IMG/VR virus record: IMGVR_UViG_3300032213_001053
Coordinates: 1-21,820 of that record
Direction: 5' to 3' (one strand)
Origin: a virus
DNA length: 21,820 nucleotides
Both the position numbers and the translations under genes were made by a program. The notes beneath the pieces are model-generated. The model was not told the DNA's origin. It searched no databases and was given only the letters and a program-made list of their open reading frames with translations. This document shows positions 1 to 6,720 of the stretch, piece by piece (within the stretch, counting starts at the first letter, position 1; every line of letters starts with the position of its first letter).

Positions 1-462
1 GGCGGAGATAGAACAGCAGAGAACATTCCAGAAATGACTGTACCCGATGTTGAATTTGTATTTGGTGTCGGTGGTGAAAACAAAATGAATTCAAGTAGTT
101 GGATTCTACGAGAGTGGAAACAACCTAAAACTTTGCGTCAATGGGGATACTATCGTGTATTACATGATGTGCCAGGCTGCAAAGTTAAAGAGTTAACAAT
201 AGAACCCGGAAAAAGTTTAAGTATGCAAAAACACTTTAAAAGAAACGAACATTGGTTAGTCGCTGAGGGTAAATGTAATGTACTATCTATTTTAAGTAGC
301 AGATATACTTTACCAACAACAACTTTGTCTAAACATAATTCATATCATGTTCCCCTAGGTGAATGGCATCAACTAAGCAATCCTTATAATGAAGCATGCC
401 GTATTATTGAAATTCAATATGGTGAAGCTTGCATTGAAGAAGATATAGAAAGAAAAGAATGA
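1..462 (+). CDS. Nucleotidyltransferase C-terminus fused to cupin (5' partial)
   Basis: The frame is open from base 1, so the gene begins upstream of the window. The first ~30 residues (GGDRTAENIPEM, then VFGVGGENKMNSSSW) resemble the end of HxGH-type nucleotidyltransferases of the RfaE-C/TagD class, which carry a late NGGDR stretch and a final SSSxL-type motif. The next ~110 residues look like a single-domain cupin of the type II phosphomannose isomerase class: WGYYRVL, then IEPGKSLSMQKHFKRNEHW, then the barrel-closing GEWHQLSNP. Such a fusion would activate a sugar phosphate and act on a related sugar. The family's usual metal-ligand HxH is replaced here by QKHF...EHW, so the cupin may be only partly canonical. 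An ATG at 34 exists but lies in the middle of the nucleotidyltransferase-like segment, so it is unlikely to be the start. The gene overlaps the following glycosyltransferase by an ATGA junction, implying translational coupling. Family assignment is inference from motifs. Confidence 0.7.
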   Translation, partial: GGDRTAENIPEMTVPDVEFVFGVGGENKMNSSSWILREWKQPKTLRQWGYYRVLHDVPGCKVKELTIEPGKSLSMQKHFKRNEHWLVAEGKCNVLSILSSRYTLPTTTLSKHNSYHVPLGEWHQLSNPYNEACRIIEIQYGEACIEEDIERKE

Positions 463-1646
463 GAAAACTATATTACATGGGTTTAGAGCAATATAAAGCC
501 CGGTATACCTTACAACTAACTGAGTGGAACGAGCGTATATTTAAACGCAGGGGTATTAATTATGTAATTGTACCAGGTGAAACACTCAGTAATGATCAAG
601 CTATCGTTACTGGTCAAGTGCTTGATGCACATGGCAGATCATATTTTGGCATGAGTCAATTAATGAACTTAGTTAAAATGATGAAAGCAGGTGAGGTTAC
701 TAATCAAGATATTATCTACTTTGAAGATATGTTCCAGCCAGGCATTGAAAGCCTGCCCTACATTCTCAATCAAGTTCCTACAGAAATGCGTCCTCGCATT
801 TTTGTTCGGTGTCTTGCTCAAAGTATTGACCCTGATGATTTTGTTCATGTTTGGGGTATGTCAAAGTGGATGGGCTATTATGAAAAAATGGTTTGTGAAT
901 TAGTTCGTGATTCTAATGGCGCTGTACTAGCCTCAAATGAAGAAATGGTAACTCATATGAAGATTGCTGGTTGGGATTGTCCAATATATAATATCAGTGG
1001 TCTAGCATTTGGTAAAGATGAGGTTATTGAGCGAGTAAGCTCTATTAAATCCTTCACTGAACGAAAACACCGTGTAGTCTTTTCAGCACGATGGGATCAA
1101 GAAAAGCAACCTAATTTTTACATGGATTTGATTGAAGAATATTTTAAGCGTCATCCAGATAGTGCAACTGAGTTTGCAGTGTGTAGTGGTTCAAAACTAA
1201 AATCTAATAATAGTAGTTATATGCAACGCACACATGATATGCAAAATACAGGAAAATTAAAGATATACGAGGATCTATCTAAAAATCAATATTATGAAAT
1301 TGTCAATGATTCTAGAATAGTATTCAACTGTGCATTGCAAGATTGGGTGAGTAATACAGTAAGTGAAGCAGACAGTCTAGGATGTAATGTATTATATCCA
1401 GCATATCGCAGTTTTCCTGAAACATTCGCAAATGACAATGAGCGTATGTACATTCCATGGTCTATTGATGATGCATTGGACAAATTAGAAAAATTGTTGA
1501 AAAAACCTCATGATAATATGGGGAAAATCAGTAACTGGACTGATAAAACAGTAGATAGAATCTGTGATATTATTGAAGGTAACGGCGAAGAGTGGAATCG
1601 TTCTATGAATGATTATCGAAAATTTATCACTCAATCAAAATATTAA
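459..1646 (+). CDS. GT-B (GT4-like) glycosyltransferase
   Basis: A 395-residue protein with the two-lobed look of GT-B glycosyltransferases. The C-terminal lobe opens with VVFSARWDQEKQPNFYMDLI (about residue 206), the usual 'I-found-the-donor-domain' strand and helix of GT4 enzymes. A nucleotide-sugar-binding region near residues 275-310 contains the stretch FNCALQDWVSNTVSEADSLG, where the glutamate of SEAD sits at the position of the conserved donor-ribose glutamate. It would transfer a sugar to an unknown acceptor (host surface glycan, virion protein or DNA). The start ATG overlaps the previous stop (ATGA), so it is probably in one operon with the nucleotidyltransferase-cupin gene that could supply its donor. 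It resembles the second GT-B gene at 7832-9169 in size and style, though they do not look like recent duplicates. No transmembrane segment is visible, so it is probably cytoplasmic. Confidence 0.75.
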   Translation: MRKLYYMGLEQYKARYTLQLTEWNERIFKRRGINYVIVPGETLSNDQAIVTGQVLDAHGRSYFGMSQLMNLVKMMKAGEVTNQDIIYFEDMFQPGIESLPYILNQVPTEMRPRIFVRCLAQSIDPDDFVHVWGMSKWMGYYEKMVCELVRDSNGAVLASNEEMVTHMKIAGWDCPIYNISGLAFGKDEVIERVSSIKSFTERKHRVVFSARWDQEKQPNFYMDLIEEYFKRHPDSATEFAVCSGSKLKSNNSSYMQRTHDMQNTGKLKIYEDLSKNQYYEIVNDSRIVFNCALQDWVSNTVSEADSLGCNVLYPAYRSFPETFANDNERMYIPWSIDDALDKLEKLLKKPHDNMGKISNWTDKTVDRICDIIEGNGEEWNRSMNDYRKFITQSKY

Positions 1647-1667
1647 ACAATTTAATTTTTAACAAAG

Positions 1668-1675
1668 TATAAATA
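1668..1675 (+). promoter_or_regulatory. Candidate T4-type late promoter upstream of dnaK
   Basis: The octamer TATAAATA is an exact match to the T4 late-promoter consensus (recognised by the gp55 sigma factor with the gp33 and gp45 proteins; established for T4). It lies about 60 bases before the dnaK start in a non-coding gap. Use here is inference; the octamer can occur by chance in AT-rich DNA. Confidence 0.5.
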
Positions 1676-1676
1676 T

Positions 1677-1709
1677 ATTTGCGGGCTGCCTATTTAGGGA
1701 CTCGCAAAT
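1677..1709 (+). other. Hairpin in the dnaK 5' leader
   Basis: The arms 1677-1685 and 1701-1709 (ATTTGCGGG and CTCGCAAAT) pair over nine positions with one G-U, and the interior CCTA/TAGG can pair further. It is not followed by a T run, so it does not look like a simple terminator. It begins directly after the TATAAATA octamer and ends 18 bases before the ribosome site AAAGGAG. It could be an mRNA-stabilising or regulatory stem. It has no resemblance to the CIRCE heat-shock element. Confidence 0.4.
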
Positions 1710-1735
1710 TCTTGCTTAATCAAAGGAGAAAAATT

Positions 1736-2668
1736 ATGAGCAAAGTTATTGGTATTGATTTGGGTACCACAAATAGCTGTGTGGCTATTGTAGAAAATGG
1801 TACAACTAAAGTTATAGAAAATAGTGAAGGAGCACGAACTACCCCTAGTATCGTAGCTTACACTTCTGAAGAAGTTTTAGTAGGTGCAACTGCTAAACGA
1901 CAAGCAATCACAAACCCTAAAAATACAATCTACGCAGCCAAGCGTTTGATCGGAAGAAAATTTAAAGAAGACGCGGTTCAAAAGGACATTGACCTAATGC
2001 CCTATAAAATTATTGAATCAAGTAACGGTGATGCTTGGGTTCATGCACAAGACAAAGAATTGGCACCCCCGCAAATTTCAGCAGAAGTTTTGCGTAAAAT
2101 GAAGAAAACGGCTGAAGATTACTTAGGTGAAGAAGTAAGTAAAGCAGTTATTACTGTACCTGCTTATTTCAACGACAGCCAGCGACAAGCAACAAAAGAT
2201 GCAGGTAGAATTGCAGGACTAGAAGTTCTACGAATTATCAATGAACCAACTGCTGCGGCTCTTGCATATGGTGTTGACAAAGCTGACAAAACTGATCGCA
2301 AGATTGCAGTGTATGATCTAGGTGGCGGTACATTTGATGTTTCTATCATTGAAATTGCTAATGTCGATGGTGAAAAACAAATTGAAGTATTGTCAACAAA
2401 CGGTGATACTTTTCTAGGTGGTGAAGACTTTGACCAGCGCATCATGGATTACTTAGTTGAAGAATTCTTAAAAGATTCTGGAATCGACTTGACTAAAGAT
2501 GTGTTAGCATTGCAACGATTGAAAGATGCAGCAGAAAAAGCAAAAATTGAATTGTCTAGCTCACAACAAACTGATGTAAACTTACCATACATTACAGCAG
2601 ATAGTTCCGGTCCTAAGCATATGAATGTTAAATTGACCCGCGCAAAACTAGAAAGTTTAGTTGATTAA
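1736..2668 (+). CDS. dnaK: DnaK (Hsp70) N-terminal part, ended by in-frame TAA
   Basis: The Hsp70 ATPase domain up to residue 310. Phosphate-1 motif GIDLGTTNS is at residues 6-14, [18 protein letters not shown] near 145-162, [12 protein letters not shown] at 168-179 and the phosphate-2 motif [11 protein letters not shown] at 193-203. The start ATG is set by a strong AAAGGAG site nine bases upstream and matches the family N-terminus ([14 protein letters not shown]). The reading frame stops at TAA inside the stretch that reads LESLVxxLIxR in Burkholderiales-like DnaK, and the same frame then continues into the C-terminal part. Alone this piece lacks the rest of subdomain IIB, including the adenosine-binding VGGxTRMP loop, so it should not be a working ATPase. 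The sequence is close to my memory of betaproteobacterial DnaK, which suggests capture from a host. No dnaJ or grpE is seen nearby. It could be a pseudogene, a sequencing or assembly error, or a read-through gene. Confidence 0.85.
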   Translation: MSKVIGIDLGTTNSCVAIVENGTTKVIENSEGARTTPSIVAYTSEEVLVGATAKRQAITNPKNTIYAAKRLIGRKFKEDAVQKDIDLMPYKIIESSNGDAWVHAQDKELAPPQISAEVLRKMKKTAEDYLGEEVSKAVITVPAYFNDSQRQATKDAGRIAGLEVLRIINEPTAAALAYGVDKADKTDRKIAVYDLGGGTFDVSIIEIANVDGEKQIEVLSTNGDTFLGGEDFDQRIMDYLVEEFLKDSGIDLTKDVLALQRLKDAAEKAKIELSSSQQTDVNLPYITADSSGPKHMNVKLTRAKLESLVD

Positions 2669-2704
2669 CTAATTCAACGAAGCACTAAGCCTTGTGAAGT
2701 TGCT

Positions 2705-3616
2705 ATGAAGGATGCAGGTGTTAGTGCAAGTGACATTGACGAAGTTATCTTAGTTGGTGGACAAACTCGTATGCCTAAGGTGCAAGAAGTAGTAGAGAAA
2801 TTATTCGGTAAGACACCTCGCAGAGATGTGAACCCAGATGAAGCAGTTGCTGCTGGCGCCGCAATTCAAGGTTCAGTTTTAGCTGGTGATCGCACAGATG
2901 TATTATTGCTTGATGTTACACCATTAAGTTTGGGCATTGAAACAATGGGCGGTGTGTTTACTAAATTGATTAAGAAAAACACAACAATTCCAACTAAAGC
3001 AAGTCAGACATTTAGCACAGCCGAAGATAATCAACCTGCAGTTGATATTAAAGTTGCTCAAGGTGAGCGTGAGTTGTTTAAATATAACAAGGCACTAGGC
3101 GAATTTAAGTTAGATGGAATTGCACCTGCACCCCGTGGAATGCCACAAATTGAAGTAACATTTGATATTGACGCAAATGGTATTATGAAAATCAGTGCAA
3201 AAGACAAAGGTACTGGTAAAGAAAACAAAATCACTATCAAGTCTAACTCTGGATTGTCTGAAGCTGAAATTCAACAAATGGTTAAAGAAGCTGAAGAAAA
3301 TCAAGAAGCCGACAAAAAATTAGTTGAGTTGATTCAAACTAAAAACAATGCTGAAGGTACTTTAAATAGTTTTAAGAAAGACTTTGATCAATATAAAGAT
3401 CAAATTACCGAAGATGAAAAAAATCAAGCTCAACAAGCACTTGATAATTTAGAAAAATCTTTAACAGGTGATGATGTTGAAGCTATCAATACATCAGTAA
3501 CAGAATTATATAAAGCTATCGGTCCTATAACTGGGAAAAAACAAGAAGCTGAACAAAAGGCTTCAGCTAAATCCGATGATAATATAGTTGACGCTGAAGT
3601 TACTGAAGCTAACTAA
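2705..3616 (+). CDS. dnaK: DnaK (Hsp70) C-terminal part, same frame after TAA
   Basis: This continues the dnaK frame after the stop at 2666-2668. The first ATG after the stop is 2705, but twelve codons between them still encode DnaK-like sequence (LIQRS...EVA), showing that one gene was interrupted. It contains the adenosine motif VGGQTRMP at residues 18-24, [14 protein letters not shown] near 40-53, the interdomain linker VLLLDVTP at 66-73, the substrate-binding beta-sandwich (to about 190; [21 protein letters not shown] is typical), the helical lid, and the usual acidic end (DDNIVDAEV). Joined, the two parts give about 626 residues, normal for DnaK (E. coli 638). Upstream of 2705 there is only a weak ribosome site (GTGAAG), so independent translation as a deliberate split protein is possible but unconvincing. 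A strong terminator follows at once, so dnaK is probably its own transcription unit. Confidence 0.8.
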   Translation: MKDAGVSASDIDEVILVGGQTRMPKVQEVVEKLFGKTPRRDVNPDEAVAAGAAIQGSVLAGDRTDVLLLDVTPLSLGIETMGGVFTKLIKKNTTIPTKASQTFSTAEDNQPAVDIKVAQGERELFKYNKALGEFKLDGIAPAPRGMPQIEVTFDIDANGIMKISAKDKGTGKENKITIKSNSGLSEAEIQQMVKEAEENQEADKKLVELIQTKNNAEGTLNSFKKDFDQYKDQITEDEKNQAQQALDNLEKSLTGDDVEAINTSVTELYKAIGPITGKKQEAEQKASAKSDDNIVDAEVTEAN

Positions 3617-3649
3617 AAAATAAACGGGATTAATTTCCCGTTTATTTTT
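3616..3649 (+). terminator. Rho-independent terminator after dnaK
   Basis: A perfect stem begins at the last base of the dnaK stop: arms 3618-3629 (AAATAAACGGGA) and 3636-3647, loop TTAATT, ending in a T-rich run. The A-rich left side makes it partly bidirectional. Confidence 0.85.
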
Positions 3650-3697
3650 ATATATTAGTAAATTTATAGTATTATAGATCATCAAAGGAATTCAATA

Positions 3698-3904
3698 ATG
3701 AAAAGCAAATCAACATCTAACTGGCCTAAAGTTACTAAAGGATCTCATTTAACAGTAACTACATATGAAAATGGAAAAACTGAATTAGAATGGGATGATG
3801 TACAACTAGCAAAAGATGTACATATGGCCATCAATGAATATGAAAAAACATTAGTAAGTAACGAGATTCCAATTAAAAAATCAAGAAAAAAGAAACAAGC
3901 ATAA
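3698..3904 (+). CDS. Small conserved phage protein, 68 aa
   Basis: A 68-residue protein preceded by a good ribosome site (CAAAGGAA, seven bases from ATG). It has a short beta-rich core, SHLTVTTYENGKTELEWDD, then an amphipathic helix (QLAKDVHMAINEYEKTL) and a very basic tail (KKSRKKKQA). From memory, proteins with the pattern WPxVxKGSHLTVTTxxxGxTxLxWDD occur in T4-like marine phages; their function is unknown to me. The basic tail could bind nucleic acid, but this is only a guess. It stands alone between the dnaK terminator and folE, 62 bases from folE, and may share a transcript with it. Confidence 0.75.
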   Translation: MKSKSTSNWPKVTKGSHLTVTTYENGKTELEWDDVQLAKDVHMAINEYEKTLVSNEIPIKKSRKKKQA

Positions 3905-3907
3905 ATA
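3900..3907 (+). promoter_or_regulatory. Candidate late promoter upstream of folE (7/8 match)
   Basis: CATAAATA followed by TAG matches the T4 late consensus TATAAATA in seven of eight positions and sits 60 bases before the folE ATG, the same distance as the exact octamer before dnaK. It overlaps the stop codon of the previous gene. A small stem (TGTAAC...GTTACA, 3912-3928) follows. Weak evidence alone. Confidence 0.3.
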
Positions 3908-3966
3908 TAGATGTAACACGAGGTTACAAAATATCAAAATAAAACCATCACAAAGGAAGGTTGTCT

Positions 3967-4641
3967 ATGTCATTTAATAAAAATAAAGCAGATCCTGAGT
4001 TGGGTCAAAAAGTACACGAATATCTAGTTAAGATGGGTGTAGAAACACCAACAGTACCAAACAAGTACGACCGTAAAGAAAAGATTGAAAAAATCGAAGC
4101 ACATTTTCATTCTATCATGCAAACATTAGGCTTAGACTTATCTGATGATAGTCTTATCGAAACACCCAAGCGTGTAGCAAAAATGTATGTTAGTGAGATT
4201 TTTTATGGTCTTGACTATGATGCATTTCCAAAATGCACTACCGTTGATAATAAAATGAAATACAATGAAATGGTAGTAGAAAGAAATGTTAATGTACAAA
4301 GTTCATGTGAACATCATTTTATTACTATTGCAGGACATGCTACTGTTGCTTATGTTCCTAAAGATAAAGTGTTAGGTCTCAGTAAGATTAATAGAATCGT
4401 AGAATATTTCAGTAAGCGACCACAAATTCAAGAACGACTCACTGAACAAATTTTTCATTCATTGCAGTATATCCTAGATACAGAGGATGTTGCAGTTATG
4501 ATTGATGCTAAACATTATTGTGTAGCTGCAAGGGGTGTAGAGGATACTGGTAGTTCTACAGTTACAGTACGATTAGGTGGTGGTTTTAAAACTGACCCAG
4601 CAGCAAGAGCAGAATTTTTAAGTATTGCTAGAAAGGATTAA
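3967..4641 (+). CDS. folE: GTP cyclohydrolase I
   Basis: This enzyme converts GTP to 7,8-dihydroneopterin triphosphate, the first step of both folate and 7-deazaguanine (queuosine/preQ0) synthesis. At 224 residues it matches the E. coli length (222). The family motifs are intact: TPKRVAKMY at 66-74, SSCEHHF at 112-118, GLSKINRIVEYF at 137-148, RPQIQERLT at 151-159, HYCVAARGV at 183-191 and the SSTVT segment near 196. Zinc ligands appear as C114, H117 and C185, with the catalytic His at 183. The start is the ATG at 3967, set by AAGGAAGG seven bases upstream; the TTG at 3961 is too close to that site. With queD and queE downstream, the likely role is preQ0-derived base synthesis rather than folate. 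It is followed by a tightly spaced small zinc-finger-like gene. Confidence 0.95.
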   Translation: MSFNKNKADPELGQKVHEYLVKMGVETPTVPNKYDRKEKIEKIEAHFHSIMQTLGLDLSDDSLIETPKRVAKMYVSEIFYGLDYDAFPKCTTVDNKMKYNEMVVERNVNVQSSCEHHFITIAGHATVAYVPKDKVLGLSKINRIVEYFSKRPQIQERLTEQIFHSLQYILDTEDVAVMIDAKHYCVAARGVEDTGSSTVTVRLGGGFKTDPAARAEFLSIARKD

Positions 4642-4643
4642 CA

Positions 4644-4811
4644 ATGAAATGTAACATTTGTAACAAAGAATTTAGCCCTGATTGCGACTATAATCAAGGT
4701 AGATGCCCGCATTTACCTTCTATGGCTGAAGAAATATTAAACAGCAAATATAAAACTAGGTATTATGATCTAGTTCAAAAAATTAAAGCTTGGTTTAATA
4801 AAAAACAATAA
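4644..4811 (+). CDS. Small Cys-rich protein, 55 aa
   Basis: A 55-residue reading frame starting two bases after the folE stop, with ribosome site AAAGGA seven bases before ATG. It begins MKCNICNKEF and has further cysteines in DCDYNQGRCPHLP, giving C3, C6, C14 and C21 plus H23, which looks like a small zinc-binding knuckle. The second half (residues 27-55) is an amphipathic, basic helix (YYDLVQKIKAWFNKKQ). Tight spacing suggests co-translation with folE. Function unknown to me; protein binding or nucleic-acid binding are both possible. Confidence 0.7.
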   Translation: MKCNICNKEFSPDCDYNQGRCPHLPSMAEEILNSKYKTRYYDLVQKIKAWFNKKQ

Positions 4812-4823
4812 GAAACTGATATT

Positions 4824-5060
4824 ATGGGATTTCGTAAACCAATCGATTACAATTCAGTACATCATCAAATTTATATGACTGGTGTAGAATTACACAGTCC
4901 GAACAATGATGGGTTTAATCAGTGGATGCTCAAACAAGAGTTATACAAACTTAAGTGGCTATTGGATAGTATCTTAAAAGATAGCCCCACATTTACTGAA
5001 GAAAACGAGTTCATACAAGAACACGAAAAGCAAATTATTTGGCGTACTATTAAACAATGA
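4824..5060 (+). CDS. Conserved hypothetical phage protein, 78 aa
   Basis: A 78-residue soluble protein opening MGFRKPIDYNSVHHQIY. Openings of this form (MGFRKPIDxNSV) are familiar to me from T4-like cyanophage proteins of unknown function. It is predicted mostly helical, with an aromatic- and acid-rich middle (NDGFNQWMLKQELYKLKWLLD). The ribosome site before 4824 is weak. Its stop overlaps the next start in an ATGA junction, so the two are probably translated together. No motif suggests an activity. Confidence 0.7.
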   Translation: MGFRKPIDYNSVHHQIYMTGVELHSPNNDGFNQWMLKQELYKLKWLLDSILKDSPTFTEENEFIQEHEKQIIWRTIKQ

Positions 5061-5308
5061 ATGATGATGATAAAACTGAGTTCTTGAAAAAAATCGGCTA
5101 TAAAAAGCGCAGACTTTTAGAAGGCGATGAAAGAAAAAGAATGCTAACATTTTTATTATTGTTAGATCCTATTCAAAAAAATAGATTACAAACAGCATTT
5201 ATTGAAAATTATTATCACGCAGGAAAAGAATATGAAGTTACTTATGGGTTTAGTGACACTGAGCCTACACCATATATAGAAGAAATAACAACTCATTATG
5301 ATCTTTAA
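5057..5308 (+). CDS. Conserved hypothetical protein, 83 aa
   Basis: An 83-residue acidic and helical protein, coupled to the previous gene by ATGA and overlapping the next by eleven bases. The first half is charged (KKIGYKKRRLLEGDERKRM) and is followed by a hydrophobic helix FLLLLDPIQKNRL that is too interrupted to be a clear membrane segment; the C-terminus is acidic. An alternative ATG lies four bases further on, but in another frame. I do not recognise a family. Its position in the folE-queD run suggests co-expression, not a proven shared role. Confidence 0.65.
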   Translation: MNDDDKTEFLKKIGYKKRRLLEGDERKRMLTFLLLLDPIQKNRLQTAFIENYYHAGKEYEVTYGFSDTEPTPYIEEITTHYDL

Positions 5309-5768
5309 TAAAATTCGTCAACTTAAACAAGAAGGTAAAAAAATTGGCGTAACTTTTAGCACCTTCGATTTGCTTCATGCTGGACATATTGCAATGTTAA
5401 GTGAAGCTAAAAATCATTGCGATTATTTGATTTGTGGATTACAAACTGATCCAACGATTGATAGACCAGACACAAAAAACAAACCTGTACAAAGTATTGT
5501 AGAAAGACAAATACAACTATCTAGTTGTCGTTTTGTTGATGAGGTAGTTGTATATTCTACTGAACAAGATTTAATTGACCTTATTCTTATACTTCCTATT
5601 GATGTTAGAATTTTGGGAGTTGAGTATAGTGATAAAGAATTTACAGGTAAAAAAGAAGGAATCAGTAAAGGTATAGAGCATATCTTTAATAGTCGTGACC
5701 ATAGTTTTAGTAGTTCTAGTTTGCGTAAGCGTGTAGCTGAAACAGAGAACAATAAACAAAAATGGTAA
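5298..5768 (+). CDS. HxGH nucleotidyltransferase (cytidylyltransferase-like)
   Basis: A 156-residue member of the small nucleotidyltransferase superfamily (TagD, RfaE C-domain and related), which joins a phosphorylated alcohol or sugar to CMP or AMP. The signature FSTFDLLHAGH is at residues 20-30, with the catalytic HxGH at 27-30. DYLICGLQTDPTID follows near 42-55, a canonical binding loop. The closing SSSSLRKRV, near residues 138-146, corresponds to the (R/I)SSxLR substrate motif. The length is typical (TagD is about 130 residues). The start ATG is inside the end of the previous gene. With the fused nucleotidyltransferase at the left edge, this is the second such enzyme in the window, so it likely feeds the glycosyltransferases. 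Choice of CTP versus ATP and of substrate cannot be read from the sequence. Confidence 0.85.
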   Translation: MIFNKIRQLKQEGKKIGVTFSTFDLLHAGHIAMLSEAKNHCDYLICGLQTDPTIDRPDTKNKPVQSIVERQIQLSSCRFVDEVVVYSTEQDLIDLILILPIDVRILGVEYSDKEFTGKKEGISKGIEHIFNSRDHSFSSSSLRKRVAETENNKQKW

Positions 5769-5776
5769 ATATAATT

Positions 5777-5799
5777 AGCGGTCTTAGCATCATCCCGCT
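5777..5799 (+). promoter_or_regulatory. Hairpin in queD leader, weakly preQ1-I-like
   Basis: Five-base arms AGCGG (5777-5781) and CCGCT (5795-5799) enclose a 13-base loop, TCTTAGCATCATC, 44 bases before queD. The arm length, the loop length and the UAGC core recall class I preQ1 riboswitches, but the A-rich tail that should pair back with the loop is a poor match. A structural element is visible; riboswitch function is speculative. Confidence 0.2.
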
Positions 5800-5842
5800 T
5801 GATAAATTCTGCTGCCTATGTTAAGATAATATAGGAGAAATT

Positions 5843-6340
5843 ATGACACCAATAACATACAAATATGTGAGTACCAAAGAGTACCATGATAGTTTTCCAT
5901 GTGCCTATCGTCAATGGCGTGCAGATAGCCATTGTAATTTGATTCATGGATATAGTTTCAGCATGAAGTTTTATTTCGGCACTGATAATTTAGATGTTCG
6001 TAACTGGGCTATGGATTACGGTGGTTTAAAAGAACTTAAAAAGATACTAGAAGATCAATTCGATCACACCTTGCTAGTATCACAAGATGACCCGGAGCTT
6101 GAAACATACAAATTACTTGAGTCTAAAAAAATGGCTAAACTAACTATTCTTCCAAGACTAGGATGTGAGGGTCTAGCAGATATGCTTTACAAATATGTCA
6201 ACGGAGTTTATATTCCTGACTTGCTAGGTCAAGTTGAAGCAGATAGACTTTGGTGCTATCGTGTAGAGGTTCGTGAAACACAAAGTAACATGGCATTTAG
6301 AGAGGGTCACCGCGAATGGAATGAGGATTTGTTCGCATGA
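5843..6340 (+). CDS. queD: QueD-like 6-carboxytetrahydropterin synthase (PTPS family)
   Basis: In the preQ0 pathway QueD turns dihydroneopterin triphosphate into 6-carboxytetrahydropterin. The 165-residue protein keeps the family's catalytic Cys (C31 in HCNLIHGYS), H35, the MDYGGLKELK segment at 57-66, the Asp-His pair in DQFDHTLL (D74, H75) and the substrate-binding Glu in VEVRET (E145). Two of the three usual zinc histidines appear replaced by tyrosine: Y22 in FPCAYRQW where the family has AHRL, and Y37 in HGYS where it has HGHS. I recall phage homologues with this same HGY form, so it may be a distinct subfamily. It is longer than E. coli QueD (121 aa), with an insert around 80-105. The start follows ATAGGAG; the gene overlaps its neighbour by ATGA. 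Membership is fairly sure, exact activity less so. Confidence 0.8.
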   Translation: MTPITYKYVSTKEYHDSFPCAYRQWRADSHCNLIHGYSFSMKFYFGTDNLDVRNWAMDYGGLKELKKILEDQFDHTLLVSQDDPELETYKLLESKKMAKLTILPRLGCEGLADMLYKYVNGVYIPDLLGQVEADRLWCYRVEVRETQSNMAFREGHREWNEDLFA

Positions 6341-6555
6341 GTTCTGAATCGGACTTCAAAATGTTTAAGTGGGTATCTGATGGTACCTATGATTACAGTG
6401 AGTTTCTATGTCGCTATATTATTGTTAATAACAATCCCAAAATTGTAATCAGTAAAGACTGGATAGATAACGGTGGCCCAAATGATGTGTCAGATGAACT
6501 AAGACAACCATGGGGATCGTTTCCTGATATGCCACCCAAACCAGCTAAGAAATGA
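6337..6555 (+). CDS. Conserved hypothetical protein, 72 aa
   Basis: A 72-residue acidic protein coupled by ATGA to queD. The core VSDGTYDYSEFLCRYIIVNNNP is beta-like, followed by KDWIDNGGPNDVSDELRQPW and a proline-lysine tail (PDMPPKPAKK). I do not recognise a named family. The stop overlaps the start of the next gene (ATGATG). Placement between queD and queE suggests co-expression with the 7-deazaguanine genes, but no motif supports a catalytic role. Confidence 0.7.
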   Translation: MSSESDFKMFKWVSDGTYDYSEFLCRYIIVNNNPKIVISKDWIDNGGPNDVSDELRQPWGSFPDMPPKPAKK

Positions 6556-6713
6556 TGAAAAATATCTGGCGTATCTGGGCAAAAGCATTGGGTGAGAAGG
6601 CAGGCAGTTCAGACAATGAGGCTGACCGTATTGCATTGATCCGCACAATAATAGTGATATCATACATTGTCACTAATTGTTTTATTATAGCAGGCGTTAT
6701 TCGCCATTGGTAA
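6552..6713 (+). CDS. Small single-pass membrane protein, 53 aa
   Basis: A 53-residue protein with a basic amphipathic N-terminus (KNIWRIWAKALGEKAG), a short polar stretch and one hydrophobic helix at about residues 32-50 (TIIVISYIVTNCFIIAGVI), ending in RHW. I recall near-identical architecture (NIWRIWAKALGEK ... TNCFIIAGVxRHW) in T4-like cyanophage and pelagiphage genomes, so it is a conserved phage gene and not chance. Two tandem ATGs overlap the previous stop; the second, at 6555, may be the true start. It probably sits in the inner membrane. Function unknown. Confidence 0.75.
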   Translation: MMKNIWRIWAKALGEKAGSSDNEADRIALIRTIIVISYIVTNCFIIAGVIRHW

Positions 6714-6720
6714 ATAATAT

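Noticed and set aside
1677-1709. CIRCE heat-shock operator before dnaK
   Set aside because: The arms do not match the CIRCE consensus TTAGCACTC-N9-GAGTGCTAA.
1679-1735. dnaK extension upstream to 1679
   Set aside because: No ribosome site, non-DnaK sequence and an overlapping hairpin; ATG 1736 has AAAGGAG and the family N-terminus.
2666-2668. TAA reassigned to an amino acid
   Set aside because: Many neighbouring genes end in TAA at positions that fit their family lengths (dnaK C-part, folE, GT genes), so TAA is a stop here.
3912-3928. Riboswitch before folE
   Set aside because: Only a six-base stem with a five-base loop (TGTAAC-ACGAG-GTTACA); too small to match a known aptamer.
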